Positions 1 to 6,640 of a DNA stretch of 9,413 nt are shown in pieces. The notes under the pieces were generated by a model. That model was not told where the DNA came from, ran no database searches, and worked only from the letters and a program-made list of their open reading frames with translations. The DNA comes from Thiocapsa sp035467215 (GTDB lineage: Bacteria; Pseudomonadota; Gammaproteobacteria; Chromatiales; Chromatiaceae). The translations under genes and the position numbers were made by a program. The number at the start of each line of letters is the position of its first letter. Position 1 is the first letter of the stretch. The stretch covers positions 1 to 9,413 of the forward strand of contig NZ_DATITZ010000025.1 of NCBI RefSeq assembly GCF_035467215.1. The letters run 5' to 3'.

Positions 1-1230
1 GCTGCCCCATTCCGCCGCCAGGATCACCAGATCAAGCGTCTGCGTCGGCTTGATCTTGAGCCACTGCCGACCGCGCGATCCGGCCGCATAGGGCGCCGCC
101 GGGTCCTTGGCCATGATCCCCTCGTGACCGGCTGCGAGTGCCCGATCCAGGAAGGCGCGGGCTTCGGCCGCATCGCTCGGTTGCCGCCGCGGGATGAGTG
201 CTCGATCCGGAACCACCTCGGCGAGAGCGCCGAAACGCTCCCGCGCCGGCGCATCGATCAGAAGTGTCCCGTCGCATTGAACGCAATCGAAGAAGAAGGC
301 GCTCAGCGGCAGCTCGGCACGCAGACGCGCGACGTCGAGCCGCCGACCGAAACGGCGCATGCTGGTCTGGAAGGGATGCGGCCGCCCATCCGCCCGCAGC
401 GCCAGCACCTCGCCGTCGAGAACCAGATCCACGACGGGAAGGGGCGCGATCAGCTCGGGGATCTCGGGCACCGCCGCGGTCACCTCATGGCCCTGACGGC
501 TGTAGACCCGCACCTCCTCGCCGCGCTTATGGACCTGAACTCGCGCGCCGTCGAGCTTGAACTCGAGAGCGGGCGCCGCGAGTCGGGCGAGCGCGTCGTC
601 GAGATCCTCCGCCGGTTGGGCGAGCATCGGCAGGATCGGGCGAAACAACTCGAGACCGATCGCGCGCAGCCCCGCGGCCCCGGTGTCGAAGGCCGTGCGC
701 GTCACCCGCGCCGGATCGCCGCTCAGCATGAGGGCGCGCCGAACGAGGCCGGGATCCAAGCCGGCCGCTTGCGCGACCGCCTCCATCACCAAGCCCTCGA
801 CGGCCCCTTGCCGTAGCTCGCCGAGCATCAGTCGGGCAAGAAATCCCTGTTCCCCGCGGGTGGCCTGCTCGAACAACCCCTGCAGCAGCGCCCGACGCTG
901 TGCCTGTACGCCGGCTCCCTTGACGGCGAGCAGGGCGTCGAATGTCCGATCCAGGTCACCGAGGGTCAAGCGCCCGCGATCGACCGGCGCCAGACCGCGG
1001 AGTGCGTCCACCTGAGACGGTCCGACTCCGACACGACCTTGCGGGATCTCACCGGCGAGATAGCTCGCGGCAAGCGCGGTCTCCTCCCGATCCAGCCGAC
1101 CGATCAGGTCCGCGATCAGGCCGATCTTGTCGCGCCGTGACGAACGGGCGGTCACCTCCGCCGAGAGTCGGACGAGCGTGTCGAGCGTGGTTGCAGAGGT
1201 ATCCATCGGCGTTCGGCTCGTCGAAGCCAT
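1..1230 (-). CDS. lig: ATP-dependent DNA ligase, LigB-like (partial, C-terminus off the left edge)
   Basis: Seals nicks in duplex DNA using ATP through a covalent enzyme-AMP intermediate. The reading frame is open from ATG 1230 to the window edge, giving residues 1-410. Residues 1-200 form an N-terminal DNA-binding domain, followed by the nucleotidyltransferase core. The adenylation motif EFKLDGAR spans 223-230, with K225 the expected AMP-bearing lysine. Other ligase motifs follow: RVYSR near 241, LDGEV at 271-275, FFFDC near 312, EGIMAK at 370-375 and LKIKP at 391-395. The sequence closely resembles remembered mycobacterial LigB (about 507 residues), so roughly 100 residues of OB-fold C-terminus should lie beyond the edge. 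A GGGAG box (1241-1245) 10 nt upstream favours ATG 1230 over ATG 1206, which has no good ribosome-binding site. The enzyme is an accessory ligase beside the essential NAD-dependent LigA, probably for repair; that role is inferred. Confidence 0.93.
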   Translation of the reverse strand, partial: MASTSRTPMDTSATTLDTLVRLSAEVTARSSRRDKIGLIADLIGRLDREETALAASYLAGEIPQGRVGVGPSQVDALRGLAPVDRGRLTLGDLDRTFDALLAVKGAGVQAQRRALLQGLFEQATRGEQGFLARLMLGELRQGAVEGLVMEAVAQAAGLDPGLVRRALMLSGDPARVTRTAFDTGAAGLRAIGLELFRPILPMLAQPAEDLDDALARLAAPALEFKLDGARVQVHKRGEEVRVYSRQGHEVTAAVPEIPELIAPLPVVDLVLDGEVLALRADGRPHPFQTSMRRFGRRLDVARLRAELPLSAFFFDCVQCDGTLLIDAPARERFGALAEVVPDRALIPRRQPSDAAEARAFLDRALAAGHEGIMAKDPAAPYAAGSRGRQWLKIKPTQTLDLVILAAEWGS

Positions 1231-1309
1231 CGGTTACGATCTCCCAATTCCGGATCGCCCAAGGCTAAACCGCGTCCAGAGCAAGCTGCTCATTTTCGAG
1301 TGAGCTCGG

Positions 1310-1395
1310 CGTTTAGTACATCCACAACCCTTAGCGGAGACGTAGTTTAAAATGATATATTTTTTAATATCTTAAACTGCGCCAACTCAAACGGT
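1310..1395. promoter_or_regulatory. AT-rich intergenic island with inverted repeat upstream of lig
   Basis: This stretch between fpr and lig is strikingly AT-rich in a GC-rich window. It holds an inverted repeat, AGTTTAA at 1344-1350 and TTAAACT at 1372-1378, around an A/T-only core. On the minus strand a possible -35 (TTGAGT, complement of 1385-1390) precedes A/T-rich hexamers such as TATTAA, but the spacing is poor. It probably contains the lig promoter and possibly an operator; no known regulator site is recognised. Confidence 0.35.
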
Positions 1396-1424
1396 CGACA
1401 AGTCTGCCGGGGCCGATCCCATCC

Positions 1425-1454
1425 AAAAACATCACATACCGCACCGGGCGCGGT
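1425..1454 (-). terminator. Weak terminator-like hairpin after fpr
   Basis: On the minus strand, directly after the fpr stop codon, a 5-bp stem (ACCGC/GCGGT, 1438-1442 and 1450-1454) with a 7-nt loop is followed 8 nt later by five T residues (complement of 1425-1429). The stem is short and the T run is displaced, so it is at best a weak Rho-independent terminator. It would partly separate fpr from lig. Confidence 0.3.
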
Positions 1455-2198
1455 TTAATGGTACTGCTCCGTCGTGTACTGACCGGGCGCATGCCGCTTG
1501 TGACGTGCCAGACCCCGCTCTTCGAGGATCACCTTTACGTCCTTGATCATGGCCGAGTTCCCGCAGAGCATCACGTGGCTGCTGTGGTGGTCGATGGCCG
1601 CGCCGACATGGGCCTCTAAGCTGCCGCTCGTGAGCAGGTCGGTGATCCGGCCGGACAATGCACCCGGGACTGTCGCACGACTGACCGCCGGCACGAACTT
1701 GAACCGCTCGCCACGGCGCTCGGCGATTGCGGCAAGGGTCTCGCCGTAGGTCAGGTCGGTGGCCTGTCGTACCCCGTGAACCAGAACGACGCGCTGAAAC
1801 AGGTCCCAAGGCTCCGGGGAGCGGAGGATCGAGAGGTAGACGCCGAGCGCGGTGCCGGTTGCGAGCAACCAGAGCGTCTCCGCCGGCTCGACCGTGTCGA
1901 GCGTAAAGATCCCGCCCGGTTTCTCCGAAAGCCAGACCTCGTCGCCGGGATTCAGGTCGGACAGACGCGGCGTCAAGGGGCCTTCCGGGACCTCGTTGAA
2001 ATAGATCTCGACGGGACGTTCCTGCGGCGGATTCACCAGCGAATAGGGTCGTCCCACGCGATCGCCCTCGATATCCAGGGCGACCTTGATGTACTGCCCC
2101 GCCTTGAAGTCGGCAACCGGACCTTCGAACTGCATGCTGTAGAGTCCGTCCGTCCAGGCATGCTTGCCCGTCACCTTCGCTTTCACCCAGTCGCTCAT
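1455..2198 (-). CDS. fpr: Ferredoxin/flavodoxin-NADP+ reductase
   Basis: Cytosolic FAD enzyme that moves electrons between NADPH and ferredoxin or flavodoxin. The 247-residue protein matches E. coli Fpr (248) in length and order. FAD-domain motif RPYS lies at 50-53. The NADP-domain segment LLATGTALG lies at 111-119 and MLCGN lies near the C-terminus. Two details differ from remembered E. coli Fpr: Val120 replaces the proline in the GPYLS segment, and the chain ends EQYH instead of in Trp. The C-terminal aromatic residue normally stacks near the flavin, so NADP binding may differ. An AGGA box 6 nt upstream supports this start. The gene is transcribed towards lig, 224 nt ahead of it, and is divergent from the peroxidase gene. 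It could supply electrons for ferredoxin-dependent metabolism or oxidative-stress repair; no SoxR or FinR-type site is recognised upstream. Confidence 0.95.
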   Translation of the reverse strand: MSDWVKAKVTGKHAWTDGLYSMQFEGPVADFKAGQYIKVALDIEGDRVGRPYSLVNPPQERPVEIYFNEVPEGPLTPRLSDLNPGDEVWLSEKPGGIFTLDTVEPAETLWLLATGTALGVYLSILRSPEPWDLFQRVVLVHGVRQATDLTYGETLAAIAERRGERFKFVPAVSRATVPGALSGRITDLLTSGSLEAHVGAAIDHHSSHVMLCGNSAMIKDVKVILEERGLARHKRHAPGQYTTEQYH

Positions 2199-2353
2199 AA
2201 CCGATCCTGCTCCTCGTTGATCCTAAAAATCCCGACGTCGTGGTCTCACGGACGATGTCGGCGAGGCCTGAACGACGCTCGCGACGACATCCCGCGATAA
2301 TGCTCGCAGTTTGGTGCCCACCACCCGTTTTCAAATCATCGTCATCGGACATC

Positions 2354-2403
2354 TCCCGTCCTCGGCGGGGAGGCGACGTGTCGACTCCCCGCCGAGGACG
2401 GGA
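2354..2403. repeat. Perfect 19-bp inverted repeat in the fpr/peroxidase divergent region
   Basis: Two perfect 19-nt arms (2354-2372, starting TCCCGTCC, and 2385-2403) flank a 12-nt loop. The loop itself contains a CGAC/GTCG mini-stem, so the whole 50 nt can fold into a nearly continuous hairpin. It lies between two genes that diverge from it and has no T run on either side, so it is not an ordinary terminator. Candidate roles are a palindromic repeat family (REP-like), a dimeric-regulator site, or a structured 5' leader of the peroxidase mRNA, whose start is 73 nt downstream. Confidence 0.85.
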
Positions 2404-2476
2404 TTGTATTCGGCATTTTGTGCATTACCTCGCGGAGGACGAGTCTTGACCGAGGCCGAAGAGAATTCCCCCGAAC

Positions 2477-3022
2477 ATGAAGACCACATTATTCGCATTA
2501 GGAATCGCCGTCATGAGCACCACAGCAAGCGCCGCCACCCCACCCTGCTCGCCCTTGCTCGATGTCGAGGTGCGTCGACTCGCGGGACAGGAGGTCGTCA
2601 ACCTCTGCGAAGCCTATCAGGGCAAGGTGGTTCTGATCGTCAACACCGCCAGCAAGTGCGGCTTCACCTCGCAGTACGAGGGACTCGAATCCCTCTACGC
2701 GAAATACAAGGACCAAGGGCTCGTCGTGCTGGGTTTCCCCTCCAACGACTTCGCGAACCAGGAGCCGGGGAACGAGGAGGCGATCGAGAAGTTCTGTCGC
2801 TTGACCTACTCGGTCGACTTTCCGATGTTCGAGAAGGTCAGCGTCAAGAAAGGCGCGGCGTCCCCGCTCTTCGAGCGACTGGCCGTTGCCGGCGCTCCCT
2901 ACCCGAAGTGGAACTTCTACAAGTACCTGATCGATCGCGACGGCAAGCTCGTGGACCATTATGTCAGCTTCACCAAGCCGGATGATCGCAAGATCGTCAA
3001 GGCGATCGAGAAGCTGCTGTAA
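2477..3022 (+). CDS. gpx: Exported glutathione peroxidase family protein (thiol peroxidase)
   Basis: Reduces hydrogen or lipid hydroperoxides with a catalytic cysteine. The chain has 181 residues. Residues 1-20 look like a Sec signal peptide: Lys2, a hydrophobic stretch, then ASA-A near 17-20. The mature protein is therefore probably periplasmic, unlike cytosolic BtuE. The GPx fold is clear, with peroxidatic C61 in NTASKCGFT, then Q95, and W145-N146 in KWNF, completing the usual Cys/Gln/Trp/Asn tetrad. C107 in FCRLTY sits where two-Cys, thioredoxin-type GPx enzymes carry the resolving cysteine, so a thioredoxin-like donor is more likely than glutathione (inference). C24 and C44 are extra N-terminal cysteines. 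An in-frame TGA upstream excludes a longer form. The ribosome-binding site is weak (GAAGAG, 13 nt away). ATG 2513 would delete most of the signal peptide and is less likely. Confidence 0.93.
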   Translation: MKTTLFALGIAVMSTTASAATPPCSPLLDVEVRRLAGQEVVNLCEAYQGKVVLIVNTASKCGFTSQYEGLESLYAKYKDQGLVVLGFPSNDFANQEPGNEEAIEKFCRLTYSVDFPMFEKVSVKKGAASPLFERLAVAGAPYPKWNFYKYLIDRDGKLVDHYVSFTKPDDRKIVKAIEKLL

Positions 3023-3460
3023 CCGATCCGGAGGGCGCTCCGGCTGCCGCAAGATTGTAAGCCGGACAAGCGCAGCGCAGTCCACCAACGCCGACGCCGG
3101 GCTCGGTTGACGGGGGATCCCACGCCGCAAATCAGGCACCCCCGAGTCGCCGGACGGTCCTGAAGTGGTTCGTCTCGACGATGATTCCGATTCGCCCTAT
3201 CGATTGGTACGCCGACACCGGCCCGTCTACAGTTGTATCGGGCGCAGGTGGGTTCTTCGAAAAGCAGGGTGTATCCCGCAGGTGCCCGGTATCGAGGACC
3301 TCGGAGAGCTGAAGAGGGCCGCAGCCCTCGGCCGGATCGGCTTATCGAGATCCCGCGCCCGTCCCGCGCACGAGAAGCGATCGACTCGGCGCCCGAGGTG
3401 AACGAGGCGGCCTCGACGCGCTCGGACGACGGATACTACCGAATCAGGGGAGGTCAACGC
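3023..3460. other. 438-nt intergenic stretch between the peroxidase and Fe-S protein genes
   Basis: No convincing gene is present. Open frames here (for example 3165-3401 plus and 3227-3457 minus) have no ribosome-binding site and low-complexity, Arg-rich translations typical of shadow frames. Features visible are a GC hairpin after the peroxidase stop (3028-3043), a second small hairpin (GAGGGC/GCCCTC, 3314-3329, 4-nt loop), and a strong Shine-Dalgarno at its end. The promoter of the downstream Fe-S gene should lie here, but no good -35/-10 pair could be picked out. Confidence 0.6.
3028..3043 (+). terminator. Possible terminator hairpin after the peroxidase gene
   Basis: Six nucleotides after the peroxidase stop codon, CCGGAG and CTCCGG pair perfectly around a GGCG loop. 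There is no T run downstream, so this would be a weak or Rho-assisted 3' end rather than a classical intrinsic terminator. Confidence 0.35.
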
Positions 3461-4801
3461 ATGGCGACGTCAATCAGCCGGGAGGGAAGTCTCGAAGCCC
3501 CGACCCGTCACCCGCTCGACTGGCAAAGTGATGATTTCTACGACCAGGCTTCGCTCGACAAGGAGCTGGAGCGCGTCTTCGACATCTGTCACGGCTGTCG
3601 CCGCTGCGTCAGCCTCTGCCAATCCTTCCCGACCCTATTCGATCTGGTGGATGAGTCCGAATCGATGGAGGTCGACGGTGTGGCCAAGGACGACTACTGG
3701 AAGGTGGTCGACCACTGTTATCTCTGCGATTTGTGCTACATGACCAAGTGTCCCTACGTGCCGCCGCACGAGTGGAACCTGGACTTCCCGCACCTCATGC
3801 TCCGCGCCAAGGCCGTGAAATATCGTCAAGGGAACGTGAAGATGCGCGACCGCATCCTCACGAGCACGGACACGGTCGGCTCGCTCGCCGGCATCCCGGT
3901 CGTCAACGGACTGGTCAACGCGGTCAACGCCAATTCGGTCGGACGACAGGCGCTCGAGGCCGTGCTCGGCGTCCACAAGGACGCGCGTGTTCCGCCCTAC
4001 GTCAGCGACACACTGCGCAAGAGCGAGAAGGCGCGCATCGGACGCTCCGCCGTCGGCGAGCCGGCCGGCCCGACCAGCGGCAAGGTCGCGCTCTTCACCA
4101 CCTGTTACGGCAACTACAACGAGCCGGGCGTGAACGCCGACCTGATCGCGGTCTTCGAGCACTCGGGCATCCCGGTCACGCTCCCCGAGAAGGAGCAATG
4201 CTGCGGCATGCCCAAGCTCGAGCTCGGCGACCTGGACGCCGTCAAGGCGGCCAAGGACGCCAACATCCCGGTGCTCAAGCGTCTGGTCGACGAGGGTTGG
4301 GACATCGTCGCGATGATCCCGTCGTGCGTGCTGATGTTTAAGCAGGAATTGCCCCTGATGTTCCCGGAAGATCCGGACGTTCAGGCGGTCAAGGCGCGCA
4401 TCTTCGACCCCTTCGAGTACCTGATGCTCCGTCACAAGCACGGCAAGCTCAACACGGATTTCAAGAAGCCGCTGGGCAACGTCATCTATCAGGCGTCCTG
4501 TCATCAGCGGGTCCAAAACATCGGGCAGAAGACCCGTGAGGTCCTGGCAGTCGTGCCCGACACGACAGTGGAGATCATCGAGCGTTGCTCGGGCCACGAC
4601 GGCACCTACGCGGTGAAGAAGGAGTATTACGCCTCCGCGATGAAGATCGTGCGCCCGGTTGCAGGCCGCGTGGAGAAGGCGGCACCGGATCACTTCGGTA
4701 GCGACTGCCCGATGGCCGGCGCCCACATCGCGCATGCACTCGGCAAGGACGGCGAGCAGCAGCATCCGTTGAGCCTGTTGCGGATGGCTTACGGAATCTG
4801 A
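3461..4801 (+). CDS. Fe-S protein with two [4Fe-4S] motifs and two CCG domains (GlpC/HdrB-related)
   Basis: Soluble electron-transfer protein of 446 residues related to GlpC and heterodisulfide-reductase subunits. Its partner and substrate are unknown. Two ferredoxin-type cluster motifs lie near the N-terminus: C43-C46-C49-C53 and C86-C89-C92-C97, the latter followed by PYVPPH. The first CCG domain has C215, C247-C248-G and C289. The second has C347, C376-S-G and C416 in DCPMAG. No membrane segment or flavin domain is seen, so it probably relays electrons. AGGGGAGG (3446-3453), 7 nt before ATG 3461, fixes the start; the frame stays open back to 3233, but that extension is Arg-rich and dissimilar to the family. 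DUF3501 follows. From memory, this pair commonly sits beside a rubrerythrin gene in proteobacteria, suggesting a peroxide or oxygen-defence role; no rubrerythrin is present in this window. Confidence 0.9.
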   Translation: MATSISREGSLEAPTRHPLDWQSDDFYDQASLDKELERVFDICHGCRRCVSLCQSFPTLFDLVDESESMEVDGVAKDDYWKVVDHCYLCDLCYMTKCPYVPPHEWNLDFPHLMLRAKAVKYRQGNVKMRDRILTSTDTVGSLAGIPVVNGLVNAVNANSVGRQALEAVLGVHKDARVPPYVSDTLRKSEKARIGRSAVGEPAGPTSGKVALFTTCYGNYNEPGVNADLIAVFEHSGIPVTLPEKEQCCGMPKLELGDLDAVKAAKDANIPVLKRLVDEGWDIVAMIPSCVLMFKQELPLMFPEDPDVQAVKARIFDPFEYLMLRHKHGKLNTDFKKPLGNVIYQASCHQRVQNIGQKTREVLAVVPDTTVEIIERCSGHDGTYAVKKEYYASAMKIVRPVAGRVEKAAPDHFGSDCPMAGAHIAHALGKDGEQQHPLSLLRMAYGI

Positions 4802-4924
4802 ACCGCGCCCGGCGGGACACTGAAACCCCGCTTATCGGATCGGTCTTCGTAGACCATGCGGCGTCGGCGGTGTCGCGGTTCAGGATAGGAAAGGGTCTTG
4901 CTCATTCGGGCGATCAAGGGCAAA

Positions 4925-4950
4925 GCCCGAGATCCTCGCCCGAGATCCTC
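4925..4950. repeat. Two perfect tandem copies of a 13-bp unit
   Basis: GCCCGAGATCCTC occurs at 4925-4937 and again, with no gap, at 4938-4950. It looks like a simple slippage duplication; two copies on one helix face could also bind a regulator, but nothing else supports that. Confidence 0.85.
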
Positions 4951-4974
4951 GCAAAGCGGCGACGGCCCGGGATC

Positions 4975-5000
4975 GACGACTTGCAGTCGTCTTCTTCCCC
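4975..5000 (+). terminator. Candidate intrinsic terminator downstream of the Fe-S gene
   Basis: GACGACT and AGTCGTC pair perfectly over 7 bp with a 3-nt loop (4975-4991), followed by pyrimidine-rich TTCTTCCCC. This is a plausible, moderately weak Rho-independent terminator 174 nt after the Fe-S protein stop. Partial read-through into the DUF3501 gene is likely if they share a transcript. Confidence 0.4.
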
Positions 5001-5106
5001 TGTTCTGACGGCCAACGGGATCGAACCCGACTCGACGAGTCCGAAAACCGCCCCGAACGCGCTTCGGCCGGGCTCATGAAACCTATCGATCGGTTTGGAG
5101 ACAACG

Positions 5107-5688
5107 ATGCATCTGACACGAGACGACCTTTACAGCCTCGAGAAGTACGCGGAGGTTCGCGGTGATTTCCGGGCCCGCGTGATGGCCCACAAGAAACATC
5201 GGCAGGTGGCGATCGGCGCCCATGCCACGCTCTATTTCGAGGATCGCCTAACCATGCAGTATCAGATCCAAGAGATGCTGCGCGCCGAGCGCATCTTCGA
5301 GTCGGCGGGGATTCAGGACGAGCTCGACGCCTACAACCCGATGGTCCCGGACGGGAGCAATTGGAAGGCGACCTTCATGATCGAATACGAGGACGTCGAG
5401 GAGCGGCGCGATGCCCTGACGCGCCTTCGCGGGATCGAGGATCGGGTATGGGTCCAGGTCGGCGATTTCGATCGGACCTATGCGATCGCCGACGAGGACA
5501 TGGAACGCGAGGACGCGACCAAGACATCGGCCGTGCATTTCTTGCGTTTCGAGCTGACGCCACCCATGGTCGCGGCGATGAAACAGGGCGCCAAGCTCGC
5601 GCTCGGGACCGATCACCCGGAGTACGGCTATCAGGTCGAGGCGACCCCGGAGGTCCGTGACTCGCTCGCCCGCGATCTTGCCGACTGA
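5107..5688 (+). CDS. DUF3501 family protein
   Basis: A 193-residue soluble protein recognised as DUF3501 from its N-terminal pattern: LTRDDLYSLEKYAEVR at 3-18, a basic HKKHR stretch near 28, and YFEDRLTMQYQIQEMLRAERI around 43-63. Its biochemical function is unknown. It contains no cysteine, so it cannot bind an Fe-S cluster through its own thiolates. A conserved set of Tyr, His, Glu and Gln residues in the first third could bind a metal or contact the Fe-S partner (inference). It is rich in acidic residues in the middle and lacks signal peptide or membrane segments. GGAG (5097-5100), 6 nt before ATG 5107, selects this start over TTG 5095. Its stop codon abuts the HAD phosphatase start, and the preceding gene encodes the two-cluster Fe-S protein it typically accompanies. 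Confidence 0.88.
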   Translation: MHLTRDDLYSLEKYAEVRGDFRARVMAHKKHRQVAIGAHATLYFEDRLTMQYQIQEMLRAERIFESAGIQDELDAYNPMVPDGSNWKATFMIEYEDVEERRDALTRLRGIEDRVWVQVGDFDRTYAIADEDMEREDATKTSAVHFLRFELTPPMVAAMKQGAKLALGTDHPEYGYQVEATPEVRDSLARDLAD

Positions 5689-6504
5689 ATGAAACGCCCC
5701 CGTCCCCTCGCCTTGCTCCTCGACATGGACGGTCTCCTCTTCCATGGAGACCGTCCCCTGCCGGGCGCGCGGCGGCTGCTCGACCGCCTGAAAACGACAC
5801 CGCACGCCTACGTCACCAATAACCCGATCCGCACGCCCGAGCAGGTCGCGGAGAGCTTCACGTCAATGGGGCTGCCGCGACCGGAGCCGGAGCGGATCAT
5901 CACCTCGGCCTTGGCCACGGCGCGCTGGCTGAGCCACGTTCGACCCGGGTTCGGTTATTTCGCCGTCGGAGCCGGCGGTTTGGATGCGGCCCTAAGCTCG
6001 GTCGGAACGCCGGACGCCGAGCGCGCCGACGTGGTCGTCGTGGGCGAGGGACCGGGGCTCGACTTCGAGCAGCTCACCGTCGGCATCAATCTCATCCTGA
6101 GCCGTGGCGCCCGTCTGGTCGCCACCAATCCGGACACCGCCGTCGACGGGATCCGCGACGGCCATCATCTTGTGCTGCCCGGCGGCGGCGCCCTCGTTGC
6201 ACCTTTCGCCGCCGCAACCGGTGTCACACCCACCTTCGTCGGCAAACCCGAGCCCCTGCTCTACGAGATGTCGCTGGAAATCCTCGGCTGCACGGCGGCC
6301 GAATGCATGATGGTCGGCGATCGTCCGGACACGGACATCGCAGGTGCCGAGAGGCTCGGCATGTGGACCGCACTCGTGCGCACCGGCCGGTTTGCCCCGG
6401 GTCGTCCCTGGGTCGAAGGCATGCCGCCGCCGGATTACGATCTGAACAACCTGGACGACCTGATCGACGCCTTGGACCGAGATGTCCCCGGCCTGCTCGC
6501 CTGA
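5689..6504 (+). CDS. HAD-IIA family phosphatase (NagD-like)
   Basis: A 271-residue haloacid dehalogenase-superfamily hydrolase, probably a small-molecule phosphatase; the substrate cannot be told from sequence. Motif I DMDG gives nucleophile D12 and acid/base D14. Motif II is T43 in VTNNP. Motif III is K186 in VGKPEP. Motif IV is GDRPDTD with D211 and D216 for magnesium. A large C2-type cap lies between motifs II and III (about 60-180) and includes ATNPD (145-149) and PGGGA (164-168), as in NagD-type enzymes. All catalytic residues are present, so it should be active. ATG 5689 follows the DUF3501 stop with no gap (TGAATG) and has no Shine-Dalgarno of its own, which indicates translational coupling. 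It may be a metabolite-repair phosphatase. Its coupling to DUF3501 could be functional or simply a local operon accident. Confidence 0.92.
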   Translation: MKRPRPLALLLDMDGLLFHGDRPLPGARRLLDRLKTTPHAYVTNNPIRTPEQVAESFTSMGLPRPEPERIITSALATARWLSHVRPGFGYFAVGAGGLDAALSSVGTPDAERADVVVVGEGPGLDFEQLTVGINLILSRGARLVATNPDTAVDGIRDGHHLVLPGGGALVAPFAAATGVTPTFVGKPEPLLYEMSLEILGCTAAECMMVGDRPDTDIAGAERLGMWTALVRTGRFAPGRPWVEGMPPPDYDLNNLDDLIDALDRDVPGLLA

Positions 6505-6640
6505 TCCGAGCCTCCCGTCGCCGTAGGAACGAACGAAGAACTCTAAGGCGCCGTCAACCGCGCGTCGTGGATGATATCGGCGTGCCGCTGCTGCGCCCCC
6601 GTGAGGGTGTTGCGAATGACGGAATCATAACGCCTGCACA

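Larger units (their letters stand above)
4802..5106. other. 305-nt intergenic stretch between the Fe-S and DUF3501 genes
   Basis: No convincing gene: the 4870-5079 frame lacks a ribosome-binding site and recognisable content. It contains a perfect 13-bp tandem duplication (4925-4950), a terminator-like hairpin (4975-4991) and a smaller hairpin (GACTC/GAGTC, 5029-5041). The gap is long for two genes expected to work together, so the DUF3501-HAD pair may have its own promoter here, but none stands out. Confidence 0.6.

Noticed and set aside
124..816. 230-residue plus-strand open frame at the left end, with other overlapping plus frames up to 1268
   Set aside because: They lie antisense to the ligase reading frame, which carries all ligase motifs on the minus strand; their translations are Arg-rich and resemble nothing known.
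1432..2352. 306-residue minus-strand frame overlapping fpr
   Set aside because: It is in a different frame over the clear Fpr coding sequence, with no recognisable domain and no ribosome-binding site for its start.
3107..3135. TTGACG followed 17 nt later by AATCAG as a promoter for the Fe-S gene
   Set aside because: The -10 match is too poor, and the site is over 300 nt from the start codon.
3233..3460. N-terminal extension of 76 codons on the Fe-S protein
   Set aside because: AGGGGAGG lies 7 nt before ATG 3461, and the extension is Arg-rich and unlike the family.
3635..4765. 376-residue minus-strand frame opposite the Fe-S protein
   Set aside because: It is antisense to a gene with two complete Fe-S motifs; the Leu/Val/Asp/Arg-rich translation is typical of a GC-rich shadow frame.
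4870..5079. Small 69-residue plus-strand frame between the Fe-S and DUF3501 genes
   Set aside because: No ribosome-binding site, a biased Ser/Pro-rich translation and no recognised similarity; it also spans the tandem repeat and hairpin.
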